Shown piece by piece: positions 24,423-33,225 of a DNA stretch of 64,000 nt (positions within the stretch are counted from its first letter, which is position 1; every line of letters starts with the position of its first letter). Both the position numbers and the translations under genes were made by a program. Origin of the DNA: Thermomicrobiales bacterium (GTDB lineage: Bacteria; Chloroflexota; Chloroflexia; Thermomicrobiales; UBA6265). The DNA lies in the NCBI GenBank assembly GCA_019637585.1, contig JAHBVL010000001.1, positions 372,001-436,000 of the forward strand, read 5' to 3'. The notes under the pieces were generated by a model. The model did no database searches, had not been told where the DNA came from, and saw nothing but the letters and a program-made list of their open reading frames with translations.

Positions 24423-25511
24423 TCAGGAAGCGAGACGCTCGCCAGTCGACCGGTCGAACAAATGAATGCTCTCGGGCTCGAAGTCGATCGCGACTTCCTG
24501 GCCGACCTGGTAGCGCGAATTTCCTGCCACCGACGCTCGCAGTGACCGCTCGCCGACCGAAAGATCGAGATAGGAGACCGGACCGACGAGCTCGATCAGG
24601 TCGATGCGGGCGACGACGTCGCCGGGTTGTGGGGGGCGGAGGGAGAGGTGTTCCGGCCGAACGCCCAGGGTTGCTTCCCTGCCTTCAGGTGTGGCGAGAC
24701 CGAGCGCGTAGTCGCTGGCGGTGGCGAAGGTAGCGGATGTTCCTTCGAGAAACGCCTGGCCGTTCTCCCGCCGGAGCCTGCCGTTGATGAAGTTCATGCG
24801 CGGATTGCCGATGAAACCGGCCACAAATGTATTCGACGGCTGGCGATAGGTTTCGTCGGGTGTCGAATATTGCTGCAGAACACCGTCTCGCATGATGGCG
24901 ATGCGGTCGGACAACACCATCGCCTCTTCCTGATCGTGGGTGACGAAGATCGTCGTCGTGCCGAGCTCCCGCTGCAACCGCTTGATCTCGGTGCGGGTAT
25001 TGACCCGGAGCAGAGCGTCGAGGTTGCTGAGCGGTTCGTCCATGAGAAACACGGTGGCATTGCGAGTGAGCGCCCGGCCGAGCGCCACACGCTGCCGCTG
25101 ACCACCGGAGAGCTGTGATGGGCGCCGGTCGAGGAGCTGCTCGATGCCCAGCAGGTTGGCGACCTGTTCCACGCGCTGCCGGATCGCGTCTTTCGGCGTT
25201 TTTCGCATCTTGAGCGCGAAACCGAGATTGTCGCGGACGCTCATGTGGGGATAGAGCGCGTAGTCCTGGAAGACGAGCGCGGCATCGCGATCCTTGGCGG
25301 AGAGATCGGTGACCCGGACGCCATCGAAGTAAATCTCGCCGTGCGTGGCTTCTTCCAGACCAGCGATGCAATAGAGCGTGGTGCTTTTGCCACAACCCGA
25401 GGGGCCGAGCAAGGTGATGAAATCCCCTTCCGGAATCTCCAGGGAGAGACCGTCAACGGCTTTGACGTCCCGGAAGTGTTTGCTCAACTGGTCGATTGTT
25501 ACTCGGGCCAT
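24423..25511 (-). CDS. ABC transporter ATP-binding protein (MsmK/UgpC/MalK type)
   Basis: A 362-residue ATPase from the ATG at 25511 (ARVTIDQLSKHFRDVKAVDG). Walker A is GPSGCGKST, the signature is LSGGQRQRVALGRA, Walker B is VFLMDEPLSNLDA and the switch His is in VTHDQEEA. A C-terminal OB-fold (MOP-like) domain, with LGVRPEHLSL, marks the sugar-type CUT1 family. It powers the fused permease encoded upstream on the same strand. A C+B repeat block separates the two genes. Confidence 0.95.
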   Translation of the reverse strand: MARVTIDQLSKHFRDVKAVDGLSLEIPEGDFITLLGPSGCGKSTTLYCIAGLEEATHGEIYFDGVRVTDLSAKDRDAALVFQDYALYPHMSVRDNLGFALKMRKTPKDAIRQRVEQVANLLGIEQLLDRRPSQLSGGQRQRVALGRALTRNATVFLMDEPLSNLDALLRVNTRTEIKRLQRELGTTTIFVTHDQEEAMVLSDRIAIMRDGVLQQYSTPDETYRQPSNTFVAGFIGNPRMNFINGRLRRENGQAFLEGTSATFATASDYALGLATPEGREATLGVRPEHLSLRPPQPGDVVARIDLIELVGPVSYLDLSVGERSLRASVAGNSRYQVGQEVAIDFEPESIHLFDRSTGERLAS

Positions 25512-25524
25512 GGTGTCCTCAAGT

Positions 25525-25670
25525 AGTAGGCAAAAGGCAAAAGGCAAAAGGCACTCTCCCCTCTCCCGCGGTCGGGAGAGGGGCCGGGGGTGAGGGATAT
25601 CCCACGGTTGGGAGAGGGGTCGGGGGTGAGGGATATCCCGCGGTCGGGAGAGGGGACGGGGGTGAGGGAA
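25525..25670 (+). repeat. Heptamer array plus three tandem B hairpins
   Basis: ggcaaaa x3 and ggcactc (25529-25554) are followed by three B units: 25556-25598, 25601-25634 and 25636-25669. The second reads cccacggttggg rather than cgcggtcggg, keeping a hairpin with changed arms. It lies between the fused permease and ATPase genes, so it is transcribed within that operon. Confidence 0.8.
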
Positions 25671-25683
25671 TAGACCACCAGAT

Positions 25684-27672
25684 TCATCCCTTCACCGATC
25701 CTGCTGTGAGCCCCTGCACCAGATAACGCTGCAGCACGAATGCCAGCGTCACCGGCGGGAGAATGGCCAGGATGCCGGCGGCGAAGAGGGTGCCGTAGTT
25801 TTGCGGGCCGTAGAGCACGACCCCGAACAGCTGCGCGATTACGTAGGTGATGGTCATCGAGTCGGCGTCCTGGGCCAGATTGAGGGCGAAGATGAACTCG
25901 TTCCAGGCCGTGATAAAGGCGAAGAGACCTGCAGCGATCAGACCGGGAACCGACAGGGGCAGCACGACGCGGAAAAAGGTTTGCAGCCGCCCGCAGCCGT
26001 CGATGGCCGCGGCGCGTTCCAGATTGATGGGTATGGTTTCGAAATAGGTCTTCATGATCCAGAGCACCAGTGGAATAGTGAAGCTGGCGTAACTGATGAT
26101 GAGACCCTGCTTCGTGTTGGAGAGCCCAGCCCTGCTGAAGAGAATGAACCAGGGAACCATGATGGCCAGACCCGGGATCATACGGGTCATCATCATGACC
26201 ATCAACGAGGGCCCCAGAAACTCGACATGGCTGTAACGGGCATAGGCATAGCCGGCCAGTGACCCAAGCACGAGCGCGGCGATTGTCACCGACGACGCGA
26301 CGACGAAGCTGTTCCACAGCGCGTTGGGCACCCGTTCCGCCACCAGCGGCACTCCGGCAGTGTCGGCCGCGGTGGCCCCCGTGAAGATGCGGCGGTAGTT
26401 GTCCAGGGTTGCGTCCGGCCAGAACTTCGGCGGTTTGGAAAGGAGATCGGTGAATGGCGAAACGCTGGAGATGAAGAGCCACACCACCGGCGCCAGCGAC
26501 CAGACTGCAATCAACGCCGCGGGAAGATAGATGAGCCGCTGCTTCCAGGTGCGTGCCGACTTGCTGTTGGCCCAGAGTCGGGTTGGAGCGGCGAATGCTT
26601 TCCGTTCGGTCGATTGGCTGAGCGCCGCCAGACCCTCGGCATAGGTGGCTCGCTGCCGCTCCAGGTCTTCTTCCAGATCGCTGACCGAAGCCTCGGTCCG
26701 GCCAGCCAGATTGGATGCTTCGGATGGCTTCCGGTCGAGCACCTTGATGTAGAGAAAAGCCAGGATCAAGCAGATCAGGGTGAGAATCAGCAGAATCGCG
26801 GTTCCCTGCCCAAACTGGAAAAAGCCGAAGATCGTGTTGTACCCAAGCCAGGAAAAAACGGTCGTTTGGGTGCCGGGTCCACCTCTGGTCAAAAAGTAGA
26901 TGAGATCGAAGGCCATGACGCCATTGATCGTGGCCAGGATGAGCACCAGCAGAATCATCGGCCGCAACCAGGGAAGGGTGATGTAGCGAAACCGCTGGAA
27001 TGCGCCGGCGCCGTCCATTTCGGCGGCCCGGTAGAGGTTTTGTGGAACCGATTGCAGCGCGGCGAGCAGAAAGAGCGCCGCCAGCGGAGCGCTGTTCCAG
27101 ACAAAGGCGATCACCACGAGGTAGAGGGCGGCCGGACCCAGACCCGGAATGTCCCAGGCGCTCAGCCAGGCTTTGTACTCATCGATCAGACCGAGCCGGT
27201 AGAGCACGCCATTGAGCGTGCCATAGCCACCATCGTAGATCCACGCCCAGAGCACGCCGACGACGGTTCCGGACATGGCCCAGGGCACCAGAATGATGCT
27301 GCGCAGGAGTCCTCGCCCAAAAAACCGCTGATTGAGCACCAATGCGACGCCCAGACCCAGCGCCAGCGAGAGGATGACGGTGAAGATCGCAAACCTGGCG
27401 GTGACGATGAGCGCTTGGTGGAAATCCCGGCTGTTCAGCACATACCGATAGTTGTCCAGGCCGACCCAGAGGTTGAGGCCCATGGCGGGATTCTTGTTGT
27501 GAAACGAGGTCCAGATGGCATACCCAACGGGATAGATGCTGACGCCGATCACCGCGATGATCGTGGGCAGGATCAACCAGAAGGCGAACCAGCGGTCACT
27601 CGCACGCTTTTTGGGTTTGTCACCGGGCGGAGCAGAGGGTGTCCCCGGCGCGGCGATCGTCTCACTTGCCAC
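25684..27672 (-). CDS. Fused MalF-MalG type ABC permease (two subunits in one chain)
   Basis: At 662 residues this is double the usual permease length. Residues about 1-330 form a MalF/UgpA-type permease with the EAA loop EMDGAGAFQRFRYITLPWLRP-like segment near 225-245. After a polar, coiled-coil-like linker (EEDLERQRATYAEGLAALSQ) a MalG/UgpE-type permease starts near residue 380, with its EAA loop AAAIDGCGRLQTFFRVVLP near 565. The frame is continuous, with no slippery site seen. It would make both membrane halves of a sugar-type importer. Fixed 1:1 stoichiometry is the likely consequence. Confidence 0.9.
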   Translation of the reverse strand: MASETIAAPGTPSAPPGDKPKKRASDRWFAFWLILPTIIAVIGVSIYPVGYAIWTSFHNKNPAMGLNLWVGLDNYRYVLNSRDFHQALIVTARFAIFTVILSLALGLGVALVLNQRFFGRGLLRSIILVPWAMSGTVVGVLWAWIYDGGYGTLNGVLYRLGLIDEYKAWLSAWDIPGLGPAALYLVVIAFVWNSAPLAALFLLAALQSVPQNLYRAAEMDGAGAFQRFRYITLPWLRPMILLVLILATINGVMAFDLIYFLTRGGPGTQTTVFSWLGYNTIFGFFQFGQGTAILLILTLICLILAFLYIKVLDRKPSEASNLAGRTEASVSDLEEDLERQRATYAEGLAALSQSTERKAFAAPTRLWANSKSARTWKQRLIYLPAALIAVWSLAPVVWLFISSVSPFTDLLSKPPKFWPDATLDNYRRIFTGATAADTAGVPLVAERVPNALWNSFVVASSVTIAALVLGSLAGYAYARYSHVEFLGPSLMVMMMTRMIPGLAIMVPWFILFSRAGLSNTKQGLIISYASFTIPLVLWIMKTYFETIPINLERAAAIDGCGRLQTFFRVVLPLSVPGLIAAGLFAFITAWNEFIFALNLAQDADSMTITYVIAQLFGVVLYGPQNYGTLFAAGILAILPPVTLAFVLQRYLVQGLTAGSVKG

Positions 27673-27738
27673 AGTCTCGTCCCTGTCGATTAAGGGTGGA
27701 CCGGGAGGATATCAGTAACCCCCCGGTCCGAACTGCTG

Positions 27739-29103
27739 CTAGAAGGTCGGGTAGATCGCCTTCGCGCCTTCCAGGTTGGAGATCATCTCATTGAGTGTGT
27801 CCTCGAGGCTCTTGTTGCCGATGACATACTCATTGACCAGCGCAATCGTCTTGAATTCCCATTCGGGATACCAGAGCTGCTTCTGCACGTTGCGCGGCTT
27901 GCCGAGGGCCAGCTGCTCGTCGTAGATGTCGACATCGCGCCACTCGGCAAATGATTCCCGCACGGTCGGATCGTTCATCACGTTCGTGTCGATCGTGCCG
28001 AGACCTTCTTCCAGAACCCAGCGCATCGCCACGTGGTACTCACCGTCGGTGTAGCGATAGGCGAAGAACCGCGCCAGATCGTTCTGTGTCTCCGGTTCGA
28101 GGTTGCTGTTCTTGCCGAAGACATACATCGGCGAGATCGCCGTCGTCTCATGCGTGGCGCCCGGATTGAGGAAATTGTGGGCATGCCCGGCAATGGTCGA
28201 CAGTTCCGGATCGTTGTTGCGCTTGTGCGAATAGTCGTCGTTCATGCAGAACGAATGCTCGCCCGTGTTGAAACGGATCGTCGGATCGCCGATATCGAAG
28301 GCGTCCGGCGGCACGATGCCGGCGTCATACCAGCGCTTCCATCGCTCGAGCATGTTCACAAACGGGGTCGAGCCGTCCTTGAATGTCAGCTCGTAGTCGT
28401 CGGTGAAGATGTAGTCGCCGTCTGAATAGGACTCGACGAACATCGACCAACCGAGGGCCCAGAAGTCCTTGCGCCAGTAGGGAATGTACGGATTGGCGAT
28501 TCCCGCGGCCTGAAGCTGGGTGCACTGTTCCTCGAACTCCTCCCAGGTCGTGGGAGGTGCATCGATGCCAGCCTGCTCGAAGTGGATGTCGTTGTAGATG
28601 AGGTATTTGGTGCCCGCCCAGTAGGGGAGACCGATCATGTTGCCTTCGAATGTCGACATGTTCTCGACGCCCCATGGATGGAGCGCCGGTTTCAGCTCCT
28701 GGACCCAGTCGATCTGCTCGATGTCCTGCCGGAGCCAGCCCGCTTTGTCCCAGCGATTGAGCTGATCGGAGTGGCAGTAGGCCATATCGATCTTCTCGCC
28801 GCCGAGGAATTTGGCCGCGATCACGTTGGCATAGTCGTAGACACCCGGGATATCCGCGAACTGCGGAGCCGGTTGGCCGTTCAAGTCCGCCCAGATCGTC
28901 AGGTTGTCCTGAACGATGTCGGGCCGGTAGGTCCACACCACAACGTTGGGCGTGCCGGTTACCGGCAATGCATCCTGGGCGCTGACCTCGGAGAGAAGAT
29001 AGCTGCGGACCGGCCCAGGCGCGGCCATGGCAGCGGACAGCAACCCCGCACTGCCGGCGGCTTTCTTGAAGAAGTCGCGACGGCCCATGTAGTCGACTGA
29101 CAT
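27739..29103 (-). CDS. ABC transporter substrate-binding protein, family 1, Tat-exported
   Basis: A 454-residue binding protein with a Tat leader (GRRDFFKKAAGSAGLLSAAM) instead of a Sec lipoprotein signal. gaggagg precedes the ATG by 8 bases. The mature part has the Periplasmic-binding SBP1 features: a domain crossing at NVVVWTYRPD, and INPYIPYWRKD-like aromatic residues that could stack on a sugar. It is first in the operon with the fused permease and the ATPase downstream. Ligand is most likely a carbohydrate, by family. Confidence 0.9.
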   Translation of the reverse strand: MSVDYMGRRDFFKKAAGSAGLLSAAMAAPGPVRSYLLSEVSAQDALPVTGTPNVVVWTYRPDIVQDNLTIWADLNGQPAPQFADIPGVYDYANVIAAKFLGGEKIDMAYCHSDQLNRWDKAGWLRQDIEQIDWVQELKPALHPWGVENMSTFEGNMIGLPYWAGTKYLIYNDIHFEQAGIDAPPTTWEEFEEQCTQLQAAGIANPYIPYWRKDFWALGWSMFVESYSDGDYIFTDDYELTFKDGSTPFVNMLERWKRWYDAGIVPPDAFDIGDPTIRFNTGEHSFCMNDDYSHKRNNDPELSTIAGHAHNFLNPGATHETTAISPMYVFGKNSNLEPETQNDLARFFAYRYTDGEYHVAMRWVLEEGLGTIDTNVMNDPTVRESFAEWRDVDIYDEQLALGKPRNVQKQLWYPEWEFKTIALVNEYVIGNKSLEDTLNEMISNLEGAKAIYPTF

Positions 29104-29226
29104 ACGGAATCCTCCTCACCGAGATGTGATCTCAATGATGACTCTGGTCCCAACCAGTGCCGGGACGTGAACTGCTGCGTTCGTGCAAAATCTTACGCTA
29201 CTCGTGGTCGCATGTAAACCATTTTC

Positions 29227-29308
29227 GAGGCGGAGAGGCGGAGAGGCGGAGAGGCGGAGAGGCGGAGAGGCGGAGAGGCGGAGAGGCGGAGAGGCGGAGA
29301 GGCGGGGA
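29227..29308 (+). repeat. Octamer tandem repeat (GGCGGAGA)n
   Basis: About ten uninterrupted copies of the 8-mer ggcggaga lie 120 bases upstream of the binding-protein gene start, then decay to ggcggggagacggg. It is a pure purine-rich tract on this strand, prone to copy-number change. Related 8-mers occur inverted at 47284-47310 (cgcctttc cgcctatt cgcctctc). Confidence 0.9.
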
Positions 29309-29335
29309 GACGGGAGGACGGGGAGACGGGCGATC

Positions 29336-29361
29336 GTAGTTCGGGCACCTGTGGCCCGACG
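29336..29361 (+). repeat. D element hairpin (tcgggcacctgtggcccga)
   Basis: gtagttcgggcacctgtggcccgac has a 6-bp stem (tcgggc/gcccga). Other copies: 33310-33333 (plus), 34256-34281 (minus) and 47206-47230 (minus). All are in gene junctions, next to heptamer or octamer arrays. Confidence 0.75.
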
Positions 29362-29379
29362 AGGCAGGGAGACGGGATC

Positions 29380-29958
29380 CTAGGGCAAGGAGAACTCGAG
29401 TTCATCCAGAACATCGTCGATCAGCCAGCGGCCATCCTGCTTCACCAGGAAAAAGCCAAACCGCTTCTGCACCGGGATGAGTGCCGGATCGAGGATGACG
29501 GTGGCGTAGACGCGGCCGTCGGGAAGGCGCTGGGGGTTTTCGACACCGAGAACGATCGTGTGCTCGTCCGTATCGACCGGCCGGGGCGTGGCGAGCGCGG
29601 TCAGCTCGGTTGGCGATTGGGTGGCCAGAATGTGGTGGAGGTAGTCGTCGGAATAGAGCGCGTATGCGCGCAGAGTCTCTCCGGCATTCAGGCAGGCGAA
29701 GAGGTGGGCGATCGTGGCCTCGATCTCCTTGGCGACATCGTCATCGACCGGCAGACCCGCCGGCGCCGAAAACGCGACCGGCGATCCGCCGGCCGGCACT
29801 GGCGTCGCCAGGATGGCCGTCAGCTCCTCGATAGTCCGGGGGGCGACGTCACAATGCGCGGCCGCTGGCGTCTGTGCCCGGATACCGGGTGCGGTCACGC
29901 TTCCCAGACAGATTGCCGCCACGATCACGAGCGGCAGACGAACATCGCGAAGCGGCAT
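29380..29958 (-). CDS. Secreted NTF2-like hypothetical protein
   Basis: A 192-residue protein from the ATG at 29958. The first about 28 residues (PLRDVRLPLVIVAAICLGSV..., then IRAQTP) form a Sec signal peptide with an Ala-Gln cleavage area. The mature half shows helix LFACLNAGETLRAYALYSDD and a C-terminal strand set ending in KQDGRWLIDDVLDEL, the usual end of SnoaL/NTF2-like cone folds. No catalytic residues can be assigned. Upstream in-frame codons run through an A-type repeat and are not thought to be translated. Confidence 0.7.
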   Translation of the reverse strand: MPLRDVRLPLVIVAAICLGSVTAPGIRAQTPAAAHCDVAPRTIEELTAILATPVPAGGSPVAFSAPAGLPVDDDVAKEIEATIAHLFACLNAGETLRAYALYSDDYLHHILATQSPTELTALATPRPVDTDEHTIVLGVENPQRLPDGRVYATVILDPALIPVQKRFGFFLVKQDGRWLIDDVLDELEFSLP

Positions 29959-30016
29959 ATCCCTCACCGTCCTCTTTGTCCTCCCGCCCGTCCCTTGGTC
30001 ATTCCGCCCGCCCTCA

Positions 30017-30352
30017 TCGTCATTCCGACCGAAGCGGAGGGATCTCTCGTTCGGGCCTGAGCATGCTGCGAATCGCCAACCCGGCCTACGCCAACGAGAG
30101 GTCCCTCGACGCGGCTCGGGATGACGATGTGATGATGCGCGGGCAGCGAAAGCGCCATGAATGGCGAGGCTACGCGTCGATTTCATGCTGTGCTGGTGCC
30201 CTCAGGTGCCCGGCGCGGCGGCTCGGGATGACGCTGTGATTCGGGGCGGGATGTCCCTTACCCCCGACCCCCGCGGGATGTCCCTCACCCCCCGACCCCT
30301 CTCCCGCGGTCGGGAGAGGGGAGAATTCCAGTGCCCAGTGCCCAGTGCCCAG
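30017..30352 (-). repeat. Composite repeat in reverse orientation (A, palindrome, B, heptamers)
   Basis: On the minus strand the order is C-B-A. A spans about 30017-30130 (cgtcattccgacc ... ctcgggatgacg). Then comes the short palindrome shared with 4305-4335 (30138-30175), a partial D-like stretch, B at about 30250-30323 with an extra ccctta-cccccga repeat, and the heptamers cccagtg x3 at 30329-30352. The 29959-30378 gap holds nothing else I can support. Confidence 0.75.
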
Positions 30353-30378
30353 TCAACTCGCCGACCAGCAGACGAACA

Positions 30379-30996
30379 TCAAGACGGGTTCGTTTCGGCC
30401 AAACAGGCGACCATTCTGACGAACATCTCCACGCAATCCTCGTCAGACAGTCCCCGCTGCTGCGCCAGCAACCGCCAGGTCGGCAGCGATACAGCCAGTG
30501 CGATCGATTGTCTGATGAACGGTGATGAAGCGTTGTCGTCTGGAAATCCAAGCGTCAGTACGGCTACTGCGGCTTCCCAGTACTCCACCAATGGCTGCAA
30601 AAGCTGAGAAAGCGTGGGGTTCTCAGCAACACCATGTTCGGCTGCCGTCATCATCCGGACGTTCTCTCGATGATAGGCGAACACGTCCGCCAGGGCCTTC
30701 CGCAATCGCTCTATCGGATCCTCGATCGCCGTCCAGGTTGCCAGATCAGGCAGCGGATGTTGCTCCATATAGTGGGACGTACATGCGGTGAGCAGTGCGA
30801 GTTCGTCGGGGAAGTGCCGGTAGAGCGTAATCCGGCTGATGCCGGCAACGCGGGCAACTTCGCTGATCGTGGCCGCGTTGCCTTTGCTCTGGTGCATGGC
30901 AATGGCCGCGTCGACGATCCGCTGACGAGTTTCCGCTTCGCTAACCGCCCGCTTTCGCTTGCGGTAGGTGCGGGTTGCCGGAGTCGAGGGGCACAT
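30379..30996 (-). CDS. TetR-family transcriptional regulator
   Basis: A 205-residue repressor. The HTH lies near residues 45-70: ATISEVARVAGISRITLYRH then FPDE, the standard TetR recognition helix. The C-terminal ligand/dimer domain is all-helical. It is transcribed divergently from the cupin gene with 115 bp between, which suggests it controls that gene and itself. No clear palindrome was found in the gap. Confidence 0.92.
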   Translation of the reverse strand: MCPSTPATRTYRKRKRAVSEAETRQRIVDAAIAMHQSKGNAATISEVARVAGISRITLYRHFPDELALLTACTSHYMEQHPLPDLATWTAIEDPIERLRKALADVFAYHRENVRMMTAAEHGVAENPTLSQLLQPLVEYWEAAVAVLTLGFPDDNASSPFIRQSIALAVSLPTWRLLAQQRGLSDEDCVEMFVRMVACLAETNPS

Positions 30997-31020
30997 TTCA
31001 GGTTACATCCTGTCTCGCGA

Positions 31021-31049
31021 TTGACATTGCCTGCATCGCGTGCTAGCCT
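31021..31049 (+). promoter_or_regulatory. Probable promoter for the cupin gene
   Basis: TTGACA (31021-31026), a 17-base spacer and TAGCCT (31044-31049). The -35 is perfect, the -10 weak. It sits 63 bases before the cupin ATG, in the gap shared with the divergent tetR gene. Confidence 0.5.
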
Positions 31050-31111
31050 CCGGTGAGATTCATGAGTCACAGTGTACGGCGAAATAAGACAAAAGGAAAG
31101 GCAGGGGGGCC

Positions 31112-31585
31112 ATGAGTTCCGAATCCGCTACAGTGAGCATTCCCTTCATCCAGTCGATCGGCGACGCAAAGGAAGGTTGGTTCTTCGGTGGACGGACCCG
31201 GATCCGCGCCACGGCGAACGACACGAACGGGCAGCTTTCGGTCATCGAACAGGTGGGCGATCCTGGTACGGGGTCGCCGTATCATGTGCATCGCGACGAC
31301 GACGAGCAGTTCTATATCCTGGAGGGAGAAGTGCGGTTCGTGAGCGGCGACCAGAGCTGGATCGGCGGTCCCGGAACCTTCGCCTTCCTGCCACGCGATG
31401 TTCCACATGGTTTCGAGGTCGTCGGCAGTTCCGCTGCCCGGTATGTCCTGATGACGACGCCCGGAGGCTTCGACAGCTTCGTCGCTGAGTTCTCCACCGA
31501 TCAACCCGGACCACCCGATTTGCCGAAGGTGATGGAAGCGGCGGCGCGGTACGGCCTGGAGATTCTCGGTCCATTGCCTGAATGA
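31112..31585 (+). CDS. Cupin-domain protein
   Basis: A 157-residue single-domain cupin. Motif 1 is PYHVHRDDDEQFYILEGEV, with two His and a Glu as metal ligands, and motif 2 is FLPRDVPHGFEV with the third His. Such proteins include quercetinase-like dioxygenases and sugar-binding or isomerase forms; the exact role is unknown. aggcagggggg precedes the ATG. A strong terminator follows. Divergent tetR suggests ligand-responsive control. Confidence 0.88.
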   Translation: MSSESATVSIPFIQSIGDAKEGWFFGGRTRIRATANDTNGQLSVIEQVGDPGTGSPYHVHRDDDEQFYILEGEVRFVSGDQSWIGGPGTFAFLPRDVPHGFEVVGSSAARYVLMTTPGGFDSFVAEFSTDQPGPPDLPKVMEAAARYGLEILGPLPE

Positions 31586-31640
31586 TTCCTGCCGGCCGGA
31601 ACTGAAACGCTCCGGATCCACGACAAGCTCATGTGAACGG

Positions 31641-31675
31641 GAACGGGACTGCAGATCGCAGTCCCGTTCTTCCTG
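31641..31675 (+). terminator. Rho-independent terminator after the cupin gene
   Basis: gaacgggactgc (31641-31652) pairs perfectly with gcagtcccgttc (31658-31669) around a 5-base loop, followed by the short T-rich ttcct. It is the best terminator in the window. Confidence 0.8.
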
Positions 31676-31788
31676 CACAACGCCGGCGGGACTTCTCGTT
31701 CCGGTTCACCCGCTGCCCTTTCCAGCGTGTCCGCCGGTGACACTATTCGGCGCCTCTCATATTCATGAAACGACATGTATCGTGGATA

Positions 31789-31817
31789 TTGACAGCGAAT
31801 GGGTGCGGTGATACTCT
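31789..31817 (+). promoter_or_regulatory. Promoter upstream of a small orphan reading frame
   Basis: A perfect TTGACA (31789-31794), a 17-base spacer and TACTCT (31812-31817, 4 of 6). It stands alone downstream of a terminator and about 100 bases before an ATG at 31919, so it marks an independent transcription unit. Confidence 0.6.
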
Positions 31818-31918
31818 GGCGTCATATTCGGGTAACACATAGTTACACGAAAGCGCGCAAGGCGCCAACGGTTGACCGCTTTGGCGGACCTCAGAAGAGA
31901 GAAAGGGTCAGGACAGAC

Positions 31919-32176
31919 ATGATGCACCCGATGACGAACCTCGATCTCACAAACACGGTACAGATGGAATATCGCTCCTTTTCCGAGCGTCATCGGTACG
32001 CGTCGGAAGGGGCCGTCCCGAGGATAGGGAAGGAAATGCAGATCGCCTTTCTCGAAACGAGCCAGAAAAGCGTGGGGAAAGAACGAATCCGGATTCCTCG
32101 TCCACCGACGCGATTTCTCCAGATTCTGCGCACACTCCATCTCAGCTCAGAGGCGGCGCCGGGATCGTCTCGATGA
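31919..32176 (+). CDS. Small hypothetical protein or leader of a short transcript
   Basis: An 85-residue frame starting at paired ATGs 8 bases after gagagaaagg. It is basic, with Ser, Gln and Arg common, and resembles no family I know. Support comes from its own promoter, a ribosome site, and a 3' hairpin overlapping its end; composition is less GC-rich than nearby genes. It could instead be a non-coding transcript. Nothing else occupies 31676-32261. Confidence 0.4.
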   Translation: MMHPMTNLDLTNTVQMEYRSFSERHRYASEGAVPRIGKEMQIAFLETSQKSVGKERIRIPRPPTRFLQILRTLHLSSEAAPGSSR

Positions 32177-32185
32177 CGATCCCGG
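32159..32185. terminator. Perfect 11-bp hairpin ending the small transcript
   Basis: ccgggatcgtc (32159-32169) and gacgatcccgg (32175-32185) around tcgat. It overlaps the stop of the small frame and lies after the 3-hydroxyacyl-CoA dehydrogenase gene on the other strand. It could serve both directions; no T-tract is present. Confidence 0.6.
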
Positions 32186-32261
32186 TCCACGTCGCATCGA
32201 CCAGCGCAATGCCTTCAGAGGGAATCCGATGTGGCCGCCAAGCAGCAGCTCCGCCAGCCTG

Positions 32262-33206
32262 CTAGCTCGTCAGCGCCTTCTTCGACGCGACCAGCAACCG
32301 GCCGCGTTTCTGGGCGAGTTCCTGGATCTGCTCGGGGGTGTACTCGAAGAGACCGCCCTGGGTCTTCAGACCGAGTTTGCCCTCTTCGACCTTGCTGGTG
32401 ACGGTCGAGGAGATGCCGGTGTTGTTGCTCAGGTCCTTGTTCAGGTAACTGGCCACGGCGGTGTAGATGTCCAGACCGGCGACGTCGAGCAATTCCAGTG
32501 GACCGATGACGGCCAGCTTGTAGCCGATGCCCCACTTGGTGATTTTGTCGATATCCTCGGCCGAGGCGACCCCTTCATCGAGCAGGTGCAGGGCTTCGCG
32601 CATGATCGCGTAGAGAATGCGGTTCTCCACGAAGCCGGGCACGTCCTTATCCACGATACCGGGCACCATGCCGACGCTCTCGATCACCGCGACGGTGGTG
32701 TCGACAGTCGCCTGTTCGGTTTCCGCTCCCTTGATCACCTCGATGACCGGGATCAGGTGGGGCGGGTTCGACCAGTGCATGCCGATCACGCGACCAGGGT
32801 TCTTCAGTCCTTCCTGCAGGGTGGTGATGGGAATGCCCGAGGTGTTCGAACCGAGAATCGCGTCTTGGCGCGCCTGTTCGGCCAATTCCTGGAAAACGGC
32901 TTTCTTGATCTCGAGACGCTCGGGAACGGTTTCCACGATGTAGTCGGCGTCGGCAACCGCCGCGGCCTGATCGGTGGTCAGGCTCAGGCGTCCTCGCGCC
33001 GCCGCCACGTCCTCCTCGGTCACGAACCCGCCGCCGAGGAGCGTCTTGAACACGAAATCGATCGTTCCCTGCGCTTTTTCGATCTGCTCCGGTTTGATGT
33101 CGGAGAGGGTGGTGTCGTAGCCATACCGGGCAAACGTGGCGGCCATCCCCGGCCCCATCGTTCCCGCTCCGACGACGACGACTTTGTTGATTCCTTTGAC
33201 GGTCAT
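32262..33206 (-). CDS. 3-hydroxyacyl-CoA dehydrogenase family protein
   Basis: A 314-residue NAD-dependent dehydrogenase. VVVVGAGTMGPGMAATFARY is the Rossmann loop, SNTSGIPIT the conserved Ser/Asn region, and MHWSNPPHLIPVIEVI holds the His-Glu catalytic pair (the commoner form is HFFNP). The C-terminal helical domain follows NRILYAIMREALHLLDEG. aaggag lies 6 bases before the ATG. It oxidises 3-hydroxyacyl-CoA or a similar hydroxy acid. It is the last gene of the minus-strand catabolic block. Confidence 0.88.
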   Translation of the reverse strand: MTVKGINKVVVVGAGTMGPGMAATFARYGYDTTLSDIKPEQIEKAQGTIDFVFKTLLGGGFVTEEDVAAARGRLSLTTDQAAAVADADYIVETVPERLEIKKAVFQELAEQARQDAILGSNTSGIPITTLQEGLKNPGRVIGMHWSNPPHLIPVIEVIKGAETEQATVDTTVAVIESVGMVPGIVDKDVPGFVENRILYAIMREALHLLDEGVASAEDIDKITKWGIGYKLAVIGPLELLDVAGLDIYTAVASYLNKDLSNNTGISSTVTSKVEEGKLGLKTQGGLFEYTPEQIQELAQKRGRLLVASKKALTS

Positions 33207-33225
33207 GGTTTGCTCCTTTCAGTCG

